DNA of 64,000 nucleotides from assembly GCA_037481615.1 (NCBI GenBank), contig JBBFLI010000001.1; one strand, written 5' to 3'. Every line of letters begins with the position of its first letter. Positions within the stretch are counted from its first letter, which is position 1. Under the pieces are notes generated by a model. That model was not told the DNA's origin. It searched no databases and saw nothing but the letters and a program-made list of their open reading frames with translations. This stretch comes from SpSt-501 sp037481615 (GTDB lineage Bacteria > Desulfobacterota > Desulfobacteria > Desulfobacterales > SpSt-501). Positions 41,414 to 50,373 of the stretch are shown piece after piece. The position numbers and the translations under genes are program-made.

Positions 41414-42148
41414 TCAGTCCCTTCCGAGGTAGGCTTCCTGGACGGCGGGATCGGCCCGGACCTGCGGGGGCGGCCCCTGAATCAGGGTCGAGCCGTGCTG
41501 CATGACCATGATGCTCGTCGCCACGTTGAAGACGACTTCCATGTCGTGCTCGCAGAAGAGGATCGTGAGCCCCTCTTCGCGGGCCAGGCGGCGGATGAGG
41601 GCGAGGGTCGCCGCGGTTTCCTCGGGGGACATGCCGGCGGTCGGCTCGTCGAGGATCAGAAGCCGCGGCTCGTTCCCGAGGGCGATGGCGATCTCGAGGA
41701 TCCGCTTGTCGCCGTGGGAGAGCGAGCCCGCGAGGTCGACGCGGCGGTTCAGCAGCCCCACGCGATCGAGAATGCCCTCGGTCTCCTCGCGAACCAGCCG
41801 GCGGGTGGGGCGGAAGAGGCTCCGGCTCAGCCCCTTGGCGGACAGAACGGCCACCTGCACGTTTTCGAAGACCGAAAGGCGGGGGAAGATGTTGGCGATC
41901 TGGAAGGAGCGGGCGATCCCGCGACGGCAGATCTCGTGCGCCGGAAGGCGGCTGATCTCTTCCCCCCGGAAGCGGATGGAGCCGCGGTCGGCCTGGAGGT
42001 GCCCCGTGATCAGGTTGAAGAGCGTCGTCTTGCCCGCCCCGTTCGGGCCGATCACGGCCACGAGGTCCCCCGGCCGCACGGTGAGCGAGGCGCCGTTCAC
42101 CGCCCGGAAATCACCGAACGCCTTGCAGAGGCCGTCAACCTGCAGCAC
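41414..42148 (-). CDS. livG: Branched-chain amino acid-type ABC transporter ATPase (LivG family)
   Basis: This 244-residue ATPase has Walker A GPNGAGKTTLFNLITG, the LivG-type signature LSHGDKRILEIAIALGNEPR, LLILDEPTAGMSPEETAATL and ILFCEHDMEVVFNVATSI. The extra FQIANIFPRLSVFENVQVAV stretch is usual for LivG. It pairs with LivF to power the LivH/LivM permeases. The start lies 14 bp inside the end of livM, so translation is coupled. Confidence 0.93.
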   Translation of the reverse strand: MLQVDGLCKAFGDFRAVNGASLTVRPGDLVAVIGPNGAGKTTLFNLITGHLQADRGSIRFRGEEISRLPAHEICRRGIARSFQIANIFPRLSVFENVQVAVLSAKGLSRSLFRPTRRLVREETEGILDRVGLLNRRVDLAGSLSHGDKRILEIAIALGNEPRLLILDEPTAGMSPEETAATLALIRRLAREEGLTILFCEHDMEVVFNVATSIMVMQHGSTLIQGPPPQVRADPAVQEAYLGRD

Positions 42149-43115
42149 GATCCGCCCCCCGCGAAGGCGCGCCCGCCGCCCGGTGCCGGTAGACCCGCAG
42201 GCGGTGGCCGACGCCCATGAGCCCCTCCGGCAGGAAGAAGATCAGCAGGATGAGCACGACCCCGAGGATCAGCGTCCAGTATTCGGTGTAGCCGCCCACG
42301 ACGGTGCGCAGCAGCACGATGATCGCGGCTCCCACCATGGGGCCGAAGAAGGTGAACCACCCGCCGAGGAGACACATGATGAAGATCTCGAGCGACAGGA
42401 CCCAGAAGAGCATGTCCGGGAAGACCGAGCCCTCGAGGACGACGAAGAGGACCCCGGCCACGCCGGCGAAGAAGGCGGCGATCCCGATCGCCGCCAGCTG
42501 GTGGCGACGGACGTTGATGCCGACGGCGGCGCAGCGCTGCGGATTGTCGCGGATCGCGCGCAGCGTCGTCCCGAAAGGGGACTCGAGGATGCGGTGCATT
42601 CCGAGCAGGCACACGCCGACCACGAGGAGGATGAAGGTGAAGGTCGGGCCGGAGCCGGAGAGGATCTCCGGCAGCGGAATCCCGTGGATCCCGTCGTCGC
42701 CGTTCGTGAGGTCGTACCAGCGCAGGGCGAGGATCCAGAGCAGCGAGCCGAGCGAGATCTGGATCATGCCGAAATAGAGCTTGTTCAGCCGGATGCAGAG
42801 ACTGCCGATCAGCAGCCCGGCCGCCGCCGCCGCCGCCGGGCCGGCGGCGAGCCCCACCCAGGCCGGCAGCGAGGTCTTGGTGATGAGCAGCGCGGCGGTA
42901 TAGGCGCCGACCCCGTAGAAAGCGCCGTGGTGGAACTGGTAGGCCCCCCCGTGTCCCACGAGGAGGTTGAGGCTCATCGCCAGCAGCCCCGTGACGAGGA
43001 TCACCCCCAGAATGTAGACCGTGAAGCGCCCCGCCGCGAGCGGGGTGAGGAACAGGGCGAGCCACAGGCCGAACGCCCAGAGCCTCGCGGGGGAGAGGCT
43101 TCGTTCCGGACGCAT
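42135..43115 (-). CDS. livM: Branched-chain amino acid-type ABC transporter permease (LivM family)
   Basis: This 326-residue membrane protein has around nine hydrophobic segments. Family stretches include AMSLNLLVGHGGAYQFHHGAFYGVGAYTA, shown here in part as LVGHGGAYQFHHGAF, and the ATPase-contact loop GTTLRAIRDNPQRCAAVGIN. LVVLEGSVFPDMLFWVLSLE is typical of LivM. It forms the permease with LivH. The substrate may be an amino acid or a related carboxylate. Confidence 0.92.
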   Translation of the reverse strand: MRPERSLSPARLWAFGLWLALFLTPLAAGRFTVYILGVILVTGLLAMSLNLLVGHGGAYQFHHGAFYGVGAYTAALLITKTSLPAWVGLAAGPAAAAAAGLLIGSLCIRLNKLYFGMIQISLGSLLWILALRWYDLTNGDDGIHGIPLPEILSGSGPTFTFILLVVGVCLLGMHRILESPFGTTLRAIRDNPQRCAAVGINVRRHQLAAIGIAAFFAGVAGVLFVVLEGSVFPDMLFWVLSLEIFIMCLLGGWFTFFGPMVGAAIIVLLRTVVGGYTEYWTLILGVVLILLIFFLPEGLMGVGHRLRVYRHRAAGAPSRGADRAAG

Positions 43116-43127
43116 GCGGGGGCCCTT

Positions 43128-44018
43128 TCACCAGACCGACCGGAGCAGGCCGGTCGGCTTGAAAGTGAGGATGAGGACCACCGCGAGGTAAGGGAAGACG
43201 ATGGCGAACTGCGGCAGGACGAGCACCCCGAGCGATTGCGTGACCCCGAAGAGCAGCGACCCCACGAGCGCACCCCCGATGTTGCCGAGCCCCCCGATGG
43301 TGACGATGAGGAAGGCCTCGATGATGATCGTGTGGTCCATGCCGAGGGTGACGCTGATCGTGGGCGACACCAGCGCTCCGCCCAGGCCCGCGAGCACGCA
43401 ACCCAGGACAAAGGCCCAGGCGAAGACCCAGCTCACGTTGATGCCGATCGCGCCGACCATCTCGCGGTCGACCGCGGCCGCGCGCGCGATCTTGCCGAAG
43501 CGCGTTTTCGTGGAGACGGCCCACAGGGCGAGCGCGACCGCCGGGCCGACGAGCAGCAGAAAGAGGTTGTAGCGCGGCAGGGCCGTCCCCAGGACGTCGA
43601 GCGATCCCTGGAGCGCCGGCGGCGGGACGATCGAGCGGTAGTCCGCCCCCCAGGTCATCTTGGTCAGGTCGCCCAGGATCAGGGCCAGCCCGAAGGTGAA
43701 GAGCAAAAGCATCAGGTGCTCGCGCTCGTAGAGGTGGCGGAAGAGCAGCCGCTCGGCGGCGAGACTGACCGCGCCCACGATCAGCGGGGCGCCCGCCATC
43801 GCCGCCCAGAAGCCCGCCGGGTGCCCCCCCAGGGCCGTCGCGATCGAGTGGGCGGCGAAGGCGCCGATCATGTAGAGCGAGCCGTGGGCGACGTTCGGCA
43901 CGCGCAGCACCCCGAGGATGAAGCTCAGCCCGGAGGCGACGATGAAGAGGATCATCGCCCGGCTGAGCCCGACGAGGAGCTGGCTGAGAAAGGAAGCGAG
44001 GCTGGGGGCGGCTTCCAT
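43128..44018 (-). CDS. livH: Branched-chain amino acid-type ABC transporter permease (LivH family)
   Basis: This 296-residue membrane protein has eight or so helices. The LivH features GLSFILGVLRVPNVAHGSLY near residue 30, RFGKIARAAAVDREMVGAIG for ATPase contact, and LIVTIGGLGNIGGALVGSLL are all present. It pairs with LivM. The gene follows the binding protein gene after 45 bp and precedes livM by 12 bp. Classification is firm; the ligand is open. Confidence 0.92.
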   Translation of the reverse strand: MEAAPSLASFLSQLLVGLSRAMILFIVASGLSFILGVLRVPNVAHGSLYMIGAFAAHSIATALGGHPAGFWAAMAGAPLIVGAVSLAAERLLFRHLYEREHLMLLLFTFGLALILGDLTKMTWGADYRSIVPPPALQGSLDVLGTALPRYNLFLLLVGPAVALALWAVSTKTRFGKIARAAAVDREMVGAIGINVSWVFAWAFVLGCVLAGLGGALVSPTISVTLGMDHTIIIEAFLIVTIGGLGNIGGALVGSLLFGVTQSLGVLVLPQFAIVFPYLAVVLILTFKPTGLLRSVW

Positions 44019-44063
44019 CGTCCCGTTCCGGGTCGCCGCGTGCGGCCGGCGGGTGGATCCGGC

Positions 44064-45287
44064 CTACTTGCGGGCTCCGAGCACCTCCTCGCAGGTGGGC
44101 ATGACCTCGGCCCCCCGCAGGGTGAGGATGTCGGTGGCGACGGCCGCCCGGTGCTCCTGCGAGATCCGGGTCGTCCCGAAGAGGATCGGCAGAACGGCCT
44201 GGTGGTCGCAGGCGCGCATCTCCACCTTGCCGACGGGGGAATCCACCTTGAGGCCTTCCACGGCATCGATGAAGGCCTCGCGGTCGATCTTGCCCGCCTT
44301 GCGGAAGCCCTCGGCGATGAACTGCGCGGTCATCCAAGCATGGTAGGCCGGAAAACCCGGCGGGGTCTTGTAGCGGGCCTGGAAATCCTTGACGAACTTC
44401 TGGTTGCTGCTCAACTCGGGGTAGTAGAAGAGGTAGTCCATCGTCCCCATGACCCCTTCGGGGGCGTTCAGGCCGAGGGGCTTGAGCACGGCGTAGTCGA
44501 TCGCCGTGTGGATGTAGATCGCCGTGTTCCGGTGCAGGCCCGTCGCCTGGATGGTCTTGAGCACGTTCGCCATGCTCGCCCCGCCGGTGCAGAAATGGAC
44601 GAGGTCGGGCTTGGCGGCCTGGATGCTCGTGAAATAGGGGACGAGGTCGGGTTCGCCCAGCTTCCACCAGGTGCGGCCGATGAACTCGACCTCGGGCTGG
44701 AGCTGCTTCAGGGAGTGCGTGAAGCTGTCGTCCAGGGCGTGGCCGTACTCGTAGTCGTCGCCGGCGACCCAGATGCGCTTGTAGGGCTTGCGCGCGAGCA
44801 CCGTGGCCGCGGCCTTGGTCGCCATGGCCGTGTTCTCGGTCGTCGAGAACACGTAGCGGTGCCCGGCCTTGCCGGTGATGTTGGCGCTCTTGGCCATCCA
44901 GGTGAAGAAGGGGAGCTTCTCCTTTTTGGCCACGGCGTCGGAGACGGCGAGCGCAACCCCGCTGTTCACCACCCCCACGATCACGTCGACGTTTTCCTTG
45001 AGGGCGAGTTCCTTGGCCATGTTGAGGCCGATGTCGACCTTGAACTTGTCGTCGCGCGTGACGAACTCGATCCGGCCGCCCAGGACCCCCTGGCGGTTGA
45101 TCTCCTCGAGGGCCATCTTGAACCCGTTCAACGCGTCGTTGCCGAACACCGCCGGCGGCCCGCTGTAGGTGTCGACGATGCCGACCTTGATGTTGCGCGC
45201 CTCGGCGCGCCCGTTGATCCCGGCCACGGCCAAGGCCGCCGCCAGAACCCCGAGCAGAGCCCTGGAGATGAACCGCCCGCTCTTCAT
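44064..45287 (-). CDS. ABC transporter substrate-binding protein (Liv/Peripla_BP_6 family)
   Basis: This 407-residue exported protein starts at ATG 45287, behind GGGAGG, with a signal peptide (SRALLGVLAAALAVAGINGR) cleaved near AEA-RNI. The mature part IKVGIVDTYSGPPAVFGNDA and GGRIEFVTRDDKFKVDIGLN has the two-lobe Leu/Ile/Val-binding fold. AMATKAAATVLARKPYKRIW is a typical hinge region. It is the first gene of the liv operon. Many homologues in organic-acid-degrading bacteria bind aromatic or short carboxylates, so a branched-chain amino acid is only one option. Confidence 0.9.
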   Translation of the reverse strand: MKSGRFISRALLGVLAAALAVAGINGRAEARNIKVGIVDTYSGPPAVFGNDALNGFKMALEEINRQGVLGGRIEFVTRDDKFKVDIGLNMAKELALKENVDVIVGVVNSGVALAVSDAVAKKEKLPFFTWMAKSANITGKAGHRYVFSTTENTAMATKAAATVLARKPYKRIWVAGDDYEYGHALDDSFTHSLKQLQPEVEFIGRTWWKLGEPDLVPYFTSIQAAKPDLVHFCTGGASMANVLKTIQATGLHRNTAIYIHTAIDYAVLKPLGLNAPEGVMGTMDYLFYYPELSSNQKFVKDFQARYKTPPGFPAYHAWMTAQFIAEGFRKAGKIDREAFIDAVEGLKVDSPVGKVEMRACDHQAVLPILFGTTRISQEHRAAVATDILTLRGAEVMPTCEEVLGARK

Positions 45288-45387
45288 GCCGACCTCCCCT
45301 GGGTGGTGATCGTTCGGGAATGGACCGCCGCGGGACTCGCCCCGGCCCTGCGGAGACTCCCGCCGCACGGCTTGAAATGAGGCTTTT

Positions 45388-45416
45388 TTCCTATTAAGAC
45401 GATCGAGCGAAGTCAA
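45388..45416 (-). promoter_or_regulatory. Promoter candidate of the liv operon
   Basis: On the minus strand TTGACT (45416-45411) is followed after 17 bp by TAGGAA (45393-45388). The -35 is good and the -10 is the same word as in the TRAP-Lut promoter. The leader to the ATG at 45287 would be about 95 nt. Confidence 0.4.
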
Positions 45417-45449
45417 GACATTTCCCCACCCCAACGGCGAGGTGCCCCG

Positions 45450-46682
45450 ATGATCCGCGTGAACGAACACTACCTCAAGCTGCAGGCCTCCTACCTCTTT
45501 TCCGACATCGCCCGCCGCGTGGCCGCCTTCCAGAAGGCGCACCCCGGAAAGGAGATCATCCGGCTCGGCATCGGGGATGTGACCCGGCCGCTCCCCCCGG
45601 CGTGCATCGCGGCCTTCCACCGCGCCGTGGACGAGATGGGCGAGGCGGCGAGCTTCCGCGGCTACGGCCCCGAGCAGGGATACCCTTTCCTGCGTGAGGC
45701 GATCGCCCGGGGGGACTTCCAGCGCCGGGGGGCGAAGATCGAGGCCGACGAGATCTTCGTGAGCGACGGCTCCAAGTGCGACGTCGCCAACATCCAGGAG
45801 ATCTTCGCCGCCGAGATCACGGTGGCGATCCCCGATCCGGTCTACCCCGTCTACCTGGACACGAACGTCATGGCCGGCCGCACGGGCCGTTACGTCGACG
45901 GCCGCTACGCCGGGGTCGTCTACCTCGACTGCACGCGGGAAAACGGCTACGTGCCCGACCTGCCCGACCGCGGGGTGGACCTGATCTACCTCTGCTTTCC
46001 GAACAACCCGACCGGCGCGGTGATTTCGCGCGAACGGCTCCAGGCCTGGGTGGATTACGCCCGCGAGCACCGCGCGCTCCTCCTCTACGATGCCGCCTAC
46101 GAGGCCTTCCTCCGCGACGAGCGCCTGCCGCACTCGATTTACGAGCTCGAGGGCGCCCGCGAGGTGGCGATCGAGTTCCGCAGTTTTTCGAAGACCGCAG
46201 GCTTCACCGGCACCCGCTGCGCTTACACGGTGGTGCCGAAGAGCTGCACGGCCTGGACGGCCGCGGGCGAGCCGCACTCCGTGCACGCCCTGTGGCTCCG
46301 GCGCCACACGACCAAGTTCAACGGCGTTTCCTACCCCGTGCAGCGGGCGGCCGAGGCGGTCTACAGCCCCGAGGGGCAAGCCCAATGCCGGGAGCGGATC
46401 GACTACTACCTGCGGAACGCCGCCCTGATCCGCCGCGAAATGACCGACCTCGGCTACGAGTGCATCGGCGGGGACCACTCCCCTTACCTCTGGGTGGACA
46501 CGCGGATGGATTCCTGGGGCTTCTTCGATCTGCTGCTCGAGAAGGCGAACGTCGTCTGCACCCCGGGGGTGGGTTTCGGGCGCTGCGGCGCGGGCTACGT
46601 CCGCATCAGCGCCTTCAACGATCACGAGAAGGTGGTGCTGGCGATGGAGCGCGTCCGCGACGCCCTGCGCCGCCGGACATGA
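45450..46682 (+). CDS. dapL: LL-diaminopimelate aminotransferase
   Basis: This 410-residue PLP enzyme converts tetrahydrodipicolinate to LL-diaminopimelate in one step for lysine and cell-wall synthesis. DapL-type features are IRLGIGDVTRPLPPACIAAF, RGYGPEQGYPFLREAIA, VSDGSKCDVANIQEIF, CFPNNPTGAVISRERL and the PLP lysine in RSFSKTAGFTGTRCAYTVVP. Length matches the family. It is divergent from the liv operon and overlaps the MlaC-like gene by 4 bp. DapL replaces the succinylase or acetylase branches in several anaerobic lineages. Confidence 0.93.
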   Translation: MIRVNEHYLKLQASYLFSDIARRVAAFQKAHPGKEIIRLGIGDVTRPLPPACIAAFHRAVDEMGEAASFRGYGPEQGYPFLREAIARGDFQRRGAKIEADEIFVSDGSKCDVANIQEIFAAEITVAIPDPVYPVYLDTNVMAGRTGRYVDGRYAGVVYLDCTRENGYVPDLPDRGVDLIYLCFPNNPTGAVISRERLQAWVDYAREHRALLLYDAAYEAFLRDERLPHSIYELEGAREVAIEFRSFSKTAGFTGTRCAYTVVPKSCTAWTAAGEPHSVHALWLRRHTTKFNGVSYPVQRAAEAVYSPEGQAQCRERIDYYLRNAALIRREMTDLGYECIGGDHSPYLWVDTRMDSWGFFDLLLEKANVVCTPGVGFGRCGAGYVRISAFNDHEKVVLAMERVRDALRRRT

Positions 46683-47326
46683 GGCCCCCTGCCGCGGCCC
46701 TTCGGCACCGCACGCCGTCTCTCGCCCGGGCCGGCCTCGTGGCGTTCTGCCTGCTCTTGGCGGCCTCTTCCCCCGCCCGGGCCGAGGCCGAGACGCCCCT
46801 CGAGGCCCTGCGGCGGCAGCTCGAGCAGGCGCTCGCGGTCCTGCGGCTCCCCTGCGTCGAGGAGCCGGCCTGCCCCGAGGCCAAGCTCGCCCGACTGCGC
46901 GGAATCGTCAAGGACGCCGTCGATTTCCCCGAGTTTTCGCGCCGGGCCTTTCCCGCCGGTTGGGCGGAGCTTGCGCCCGACGGCCGGGCCGCGTTCGTGG
47001 AGGAGTTCGCCGCTTTCCTCCTCGAGGCGCATCTTCCCTGGGCCATCGAGCGCTATGCCGGCGAAGAGGTCCATCTTCTGGGCGAGCGGCGCCTTGCCTC
47101 CGGCCGGGCATCCGTCCGCGGTCTTCTTCGCGGGTCGGGCTACGCGATCCCCTTCGAGGTGCGCCTGCGGCGCCGGGGGGAGACGTGGGCGGCCTATGAC
47201 GTGGAGGCCTTCGGGATCAGCGCGGTCGGGATCTACCGCGCGCAGCTCGCCGCCCTGGGACGGGAGCGCGGCGGCGGGCAGATCCTCGATCTGCTGCGCC
47301 GGCGCCGGGCGGGCGCCCCGCCCTAA
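46679..47326 (+). CDS. MlaC/Ttg2D-like phospholipid-binding protein
   Basis: This 215-residue exported protein has a signal peptide (LARAGLVAFCLLLAASSPAR, cleaved near ARA-EAE). The mature part LARLRGIVKDAVDFPEFSRR, RAAFVEEFAAFLLEAHLPWA and RLRRRGETWAAYDVEAFGIS matches the MlaC fold, whose hydrophobic pocket carries phospholipids across the periplasm. MlaC normally sits with mlaFED; here it overlaps dapL by 4 bp and no other mla gene is near. A role in outer-membrane lipid trafficking is likely but the partners lie elsewhere. Confidence 0.78.
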   Translation: MRPPAAALRHRTPSLARAGLVAFCLLLAASSPARAEAETPLEALRRQLEQALAVLRLPCVEEPACPEAKLARLRGIVKDAVDFPEFSRRAFPAGWAELAPDGRAAFVEEFAAFLLEAHLPWAIERYAGEEVHLLGERRLASGRASVRGLLRGSGYAIPFEVRLRRRGETWAAYDVEAFGISAVGIYRAQLAALGRERGGGQILDLLRRRRAGAPP

Positions 47327-47332
47327 AGGCCT

Positions 47333-47875
47333 TCAGGAGCCCTCCAGCCGGCCCCGGAAGACCTCGATCGCCTCGCGGAGCAGGCGGCGGATAAAGACCT
47401 CCCGATCGCCCCGGGGGAGGCTGCGGTAGGCCTCGTAGCCCGGGTGGGATTCGGCGAGCTCCGGCGGCCGGTCCCGCAAGGCGGCGCGTTGTTCCTCGAA
47501 CCGGCGGATGAGCTCCACGAGGGGCAGCTCGCTCGCGGGGACCGCCTTCAGCCAGCCGATCCGGCGCATCAGCTCGAAGCGCACGAGATCGGCGAGCACG
47601 AGATGGATGTCGACGACGCGGAGCTGCTCCTCGTTGTCGAGGTAGAAAAAGCGGGGCGCAGGCCCGAGATCGAGCGCCCCCAGGATCAGCTCGTAGAAAG
47701 CGTTTGCGCTCTCGTCCCCGGGGGTCGCGAGAAAGAGCAGCGTGCGGTCGGAGAGGTCGGCCGGGCGCGTCTCCACCCCGTACTCCTCCCCGAAACGCGC
47801 CCGCCAAGGACCGAAGGCCTTCTGCGCGAGGGTTTTCCTGCGGAAGGCGGCGAGGTCGACGACTTTGCTGCTCAT
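47333..47875 (-). CDS. Hypothetical protein coupled to the TatC-like gene
   Basis: This 180-residue soluble protein is not recognised. It starts MSSKVVDLAAFRRKTLAQKA and contains LLFLATPGDESANAFYELIL and FFYLDNEEQLRVVDIHLVLA, followed by a helical C-terminal half rich in charged residues. No signal peptide, membrane helix or Cys is obvious. It overlaps the tatC-like stop by 4 bp (ATGA), so the two are co-translated. It may be an assembly or regulatory partner of that protein, which is inference only. Confidence 0.7.
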   Translation of the reverse strand: MSSKVVDLAAFRRKTLAQKAFGPWRARFGEEYGVETRPADLSDRTLLFLATPGDESANAFYELILGALDLGPAPRFFYLDNEEQLRVVDIHLVLADLVRFELMRRIGWLKAVPASELPLVELIRRFEEQRAALRDRPPELAESHPGYEAYRSLPRGDREVFIRRLLREAIEVFRGRLEGS

Positions 47876-48642
47876 CGCGCCCCCGGACTCCGCTGCAGGC
47901 GCATGCCGAGGAGCCCCACCTCGAAGAGGAGGTAGAGCGGCACCGCCATCAGGCCGAGGTTGAAGGCGTCCGGTGTGGGGGTGAGGACGGCGGAGACGAT
48001 CGTGATCCCGAGGAGAGCGTAGCGGCGGTTCCGGGCGAGCCGCTCGCGCCGCAGGACCCCGAGCCGGCCGAGCAGGATCATGGCGAGGGGGAGCTCGAAG
48101 AGGATGCCGAAGGCGAAGAGGAACAACAGGCAGAAGCCGACGAACTTGCGCACCGAGATCAGGGCCTCGACGGAGGGGCCTTCGAACTCGAGCAGGAAGG
48201 CCACGCCGTAAGGCAGCGTCACCCGGAGGCAGAAGAAAAAGCCGGCGAGGAAGAGAACGACGGAGGCGGCCCAGTAGCGGCGCATCTGCGGTCCGGAAAA
48301 GGAGGGGAACGCCGACTGCAGCCCGGAGAGGACGGCCCAGAGCAGGTAGGGGAAGCCGGCGAAGACCCCGAAGGCGAGCGCGAGGGTGAGCAGGCTGAAG
48401 AGCACTTCCGGGAGGCCGAAGGCCGCCAGGCGCACGCCGGTGTGCCGGCAGAGGAACCGCAGGACGGGCTCGGCGAGGAAGTAGCCGGCGATCGAAAAGA
48501 GGAGCACCACGACCCCGGCCCGGATGAGGGCCGAGCGCAGGCGGACGAGCCCGGGCAGCAGGCCGGAGGCGGCAGCGGCGGTCGGGGGGCTCGGGTGCAT
48601 GGGCTTGGGGCCGTGGGCCGGGCGATCGGATGCGGTGGACAC
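47872..48642 (-). CDS. tatC: Divergent TatC-family twin-arginine translocase protein
   Basis: This membrane protein of about 256 residues has six helices and the C-terminal TatC features FAFGILFELPLAMILLGRLG and LTPTPDAFNLGLMAVPLYLL-FEVG. The start is uncertain: GTG 48642 behind GGAAGG, or ATG 48600. Two usual features are absent. The N-terminal HL-ELR motif reads LVRLRSAL, so the glutamate equal to E. coli E15 is Arg, and the PGLxxHE loop reads LSGLQSAFPSF, losing the E103 equivalent. Those residues bind the twin-arginine signal. No tatA or tatB is adjacent. Confidence 0.8.
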   Translation of the reverse strand: MSTASDRPAHGPKPMHPSPPTAAAASGLLPGLVRLRSALIRAGVVVLLFSIAGYFLAEPVLRFLCRHTGVRLAAFGLPEVLFSLLTLALAFGVFAGFPYLLWAVLSGLQSAFPSFSGPQMRRYWAASVVLFLAGFFFCLRVTLPYGVAFLLEFEGPSVEALISVRKFVGFCLLFLFAFGILFELPLAMILLGRLGVLRRERLARNRRYALLGITIVSAVLTPTPDAFNLGLMAVPLYLLFEVGLLGMRLQRSPGAR

Positions 48643-48679
48643 GCCTTCCGGTCCTTCTGCCACGCCGACGGCGGCGGTG

Positions 48680-50245
48680 TCAAGGCGAGCGCCCGCCCGG
48701 GTCGTGCCCTTCCGCCGCATCCTCGATCCGCTCGAAGCCCCGGTACTGCAGCGCCTCCGAGACGTGGCGGGCGGTGATCCGCTCGTTTTCCTCGAGGTCG
48801 GCGATCGTGCGGGCGACCTTGAGCACGCGCTGGAAGGCGCGCGCCGAGAGGCCGAGGCGCTCGAGCGCCGCTTCGAGCAGGCGGCGGGTGTCGGCGTCGA
48901 TCGGGCAGAACGCCCGCAGGTGACGGTTGCTCATGCGCGCGTTGCAGAGGACCCGGCTTTTGCGGAACCGGGCCTGCTGCAAGCCGCGCGCGCGGGCGAC
49001 CCGGCCGCGGATGGAGGACGAAGGCTCCGCGACCGCCGGTTGCAGGAGCTCCCCGTGGGGGACGGCCGGCACCTCGACGTGCAGGTCGATGCGGTCGAGG
49101 AGCGGGCCGGAGACGCGGGCGCGGTAGCGCCGGAGCTGGGTTTCCGTGCAGCGGCAGGCATGACGGCTGTCGCCCCGATAGCCGCAGGGGCAGGGATTCA
49201 TGGCCGCCGCCAGCATGAAGGAGGCGGGATAGGTCAGCGCCGAGGCGGCGCGGGAAAGGGTCACCCGGCGGTCTTCCAGGGGTTGGCGCAGGGCCTCGAG
49301 GACGTGCCGTTTGAACTCGGGCAGCTCGTCCAGGAACAGCACCCCGTGGTGGGCGAGGCTCACCTCCCCCGGCCGGGGGACGGCCCCGCCGCCGATCAGG
49401 CCCGCGTCGGAAATCGTGTGGTGCGGCGCGCGAAAGGGCCGCCGCGCGACGAGGGTGCGTCCCGGCTCGAGCAGGCCGGCCGCGCTGTAGACCCGGGTGG
49501 TCTCGAGCGCCTCCTCGAACGTGAGCGGCGGAAGGATCGAGGGCAGCCTCCGGGCGAGCATGGTCTTGCCCGACCCGGGCGGGCCGACCAGCAAGAGGTT
49601 GTGCCCGCCCGCGGCGGCGATTTCGAGCGCCCGCTTGGCGTGCTCCTGGCCGTGCACCTCGGCGAAATCCTCCTCGAAGCCGGCAACGGCCTCGAGCCGG
49701 TCGAAGGCTTCCCGGGGAAGCGGCGCGATTGGCCGGTCGCCGTTCAGGTGCTCGACCGCCTCGGCGAGGCTTCCGGCGGGAAGGACCGCGATCCCCTCGA
49801 CGACCGCCGCCTCCGGCGCATTCGCCGCGGGGACGACGACGGCGGCGAACCCCCAGCGCTTGGCGGCGAGTGCGGTCGAGAGCATCCCCGGCACGGGCTT
49901 GACCCGGCCGTCGAGCGAGAGCTCCCCCGCCACCACGTGCCGCGCGAGCGCCTCCTGGGAGACGATGCCGTCGGCGGCCAGGATGCCGAGGGCGATCGGC
50001 AGATCGAAGCCGGTCCCCTCCTTGCGGATGTCGGCCGGGGCGAGGTTCACCGTAATGCGGTCGGCGGGGAAGCGGAAGCCGGAGTTGGCGATCGCCGCCT
50101 TGACCCGTTCGCGGCTCTCCTTGACCGCGGCCTCGGGCAGACCGACGGTGGCGAAGCTGGGCAGACCCCGGGCGATGTCGACTTCGACTTCGACCCGCAC
50201 GGCTTCGATCCCCGAGAGCGCACTGCTGAAGACGCGCGCGAGCAC
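48680..50245 (-). CDS. YifB/ComM-family Mg-chelatase-like AAA ATPase
   Basis: This 521-residue protein starts at GTG 50245, behind GAGGGGAAACG, with VLARVFSSALSGIEAVRVEV. The N-terminal ChlI-like domain (GLPSFATVGLPEAAVKESRERV, PADIRKEGTGFDLPIALGIL) is followed by the AAA core: GPPGSGKTMLARRLPSILPP, GVLFLDELPEFKRHVLEALRQ, and the conserved zinc-like AAAMNPCPCGYRGD with CRC. In naturally competent bacteria ComM is a branch-migration helicase for heterologous DNA; the family is also widespread elsewhere. It lies upstream of the tatC-like gene in the same direction. Confidence 0.92.
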   Translation of the reverse strand: MLARVFSSALSGIEAVRVEVEVDIARGLPSFATVGLPEAAVKESRERVKAAIANSGFRFPADRITVNLAPADIRKEGTGFDLPIALGILAADGIVSQEALARHVVAGELSLDGRVKPVPGMLSTALAAKRWGFAAVVVPAANAPEAAVVEGIAVLPAGSLAEAVEHLNGDRPIAPLPREAFDRLEAVAGFEEDFAEVHGQEHAKRALEIAAAGGHNLLLVGPPGSGKTMLARRLPSILPPLTFEEALETTRVYSAAGLLEPGRTLVARRPFRAPHHTISDAGLIGGGAVPRPGEVSLAHHGVLFLDELPEFKRHVLEALRQPLEDRRVTLSRAASALTYPASFMLAAAMNPCPCGYRGDSRHACRCTETQLRRYRARVSGPLLDRIDLHVEVPAVPHGELLQPAVAEPSSSIRGRVARARGLQQARFRKSRVLCNARMSNRHLRAFCPIDADTRRLLEAALERLGLSARAFQRVLKVARTIADLEENERITARHVSEALQYRGFERIEDAAEGHDPGGRSP

Positions 50246-50373
50246 CGTTTCCCCTCCCCGCCGGCGTGTCCCGGAGCCGGCGCGGCATCCTACCAGAGAG
50301 CCCGCCGGGGCACAACGGGCTGCGGGATGCCCCCTGCACTCCTTGCCAGGATGGAGGCGATCGGCTATGAGGG

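Noticed and set aside
41502..45380. Very long plus-strand open frame (1292 codons) opposite the liv operon
   Set aside because: It mirrors the five liv genes, has no recognisable motif and has biased low-complexity composition.
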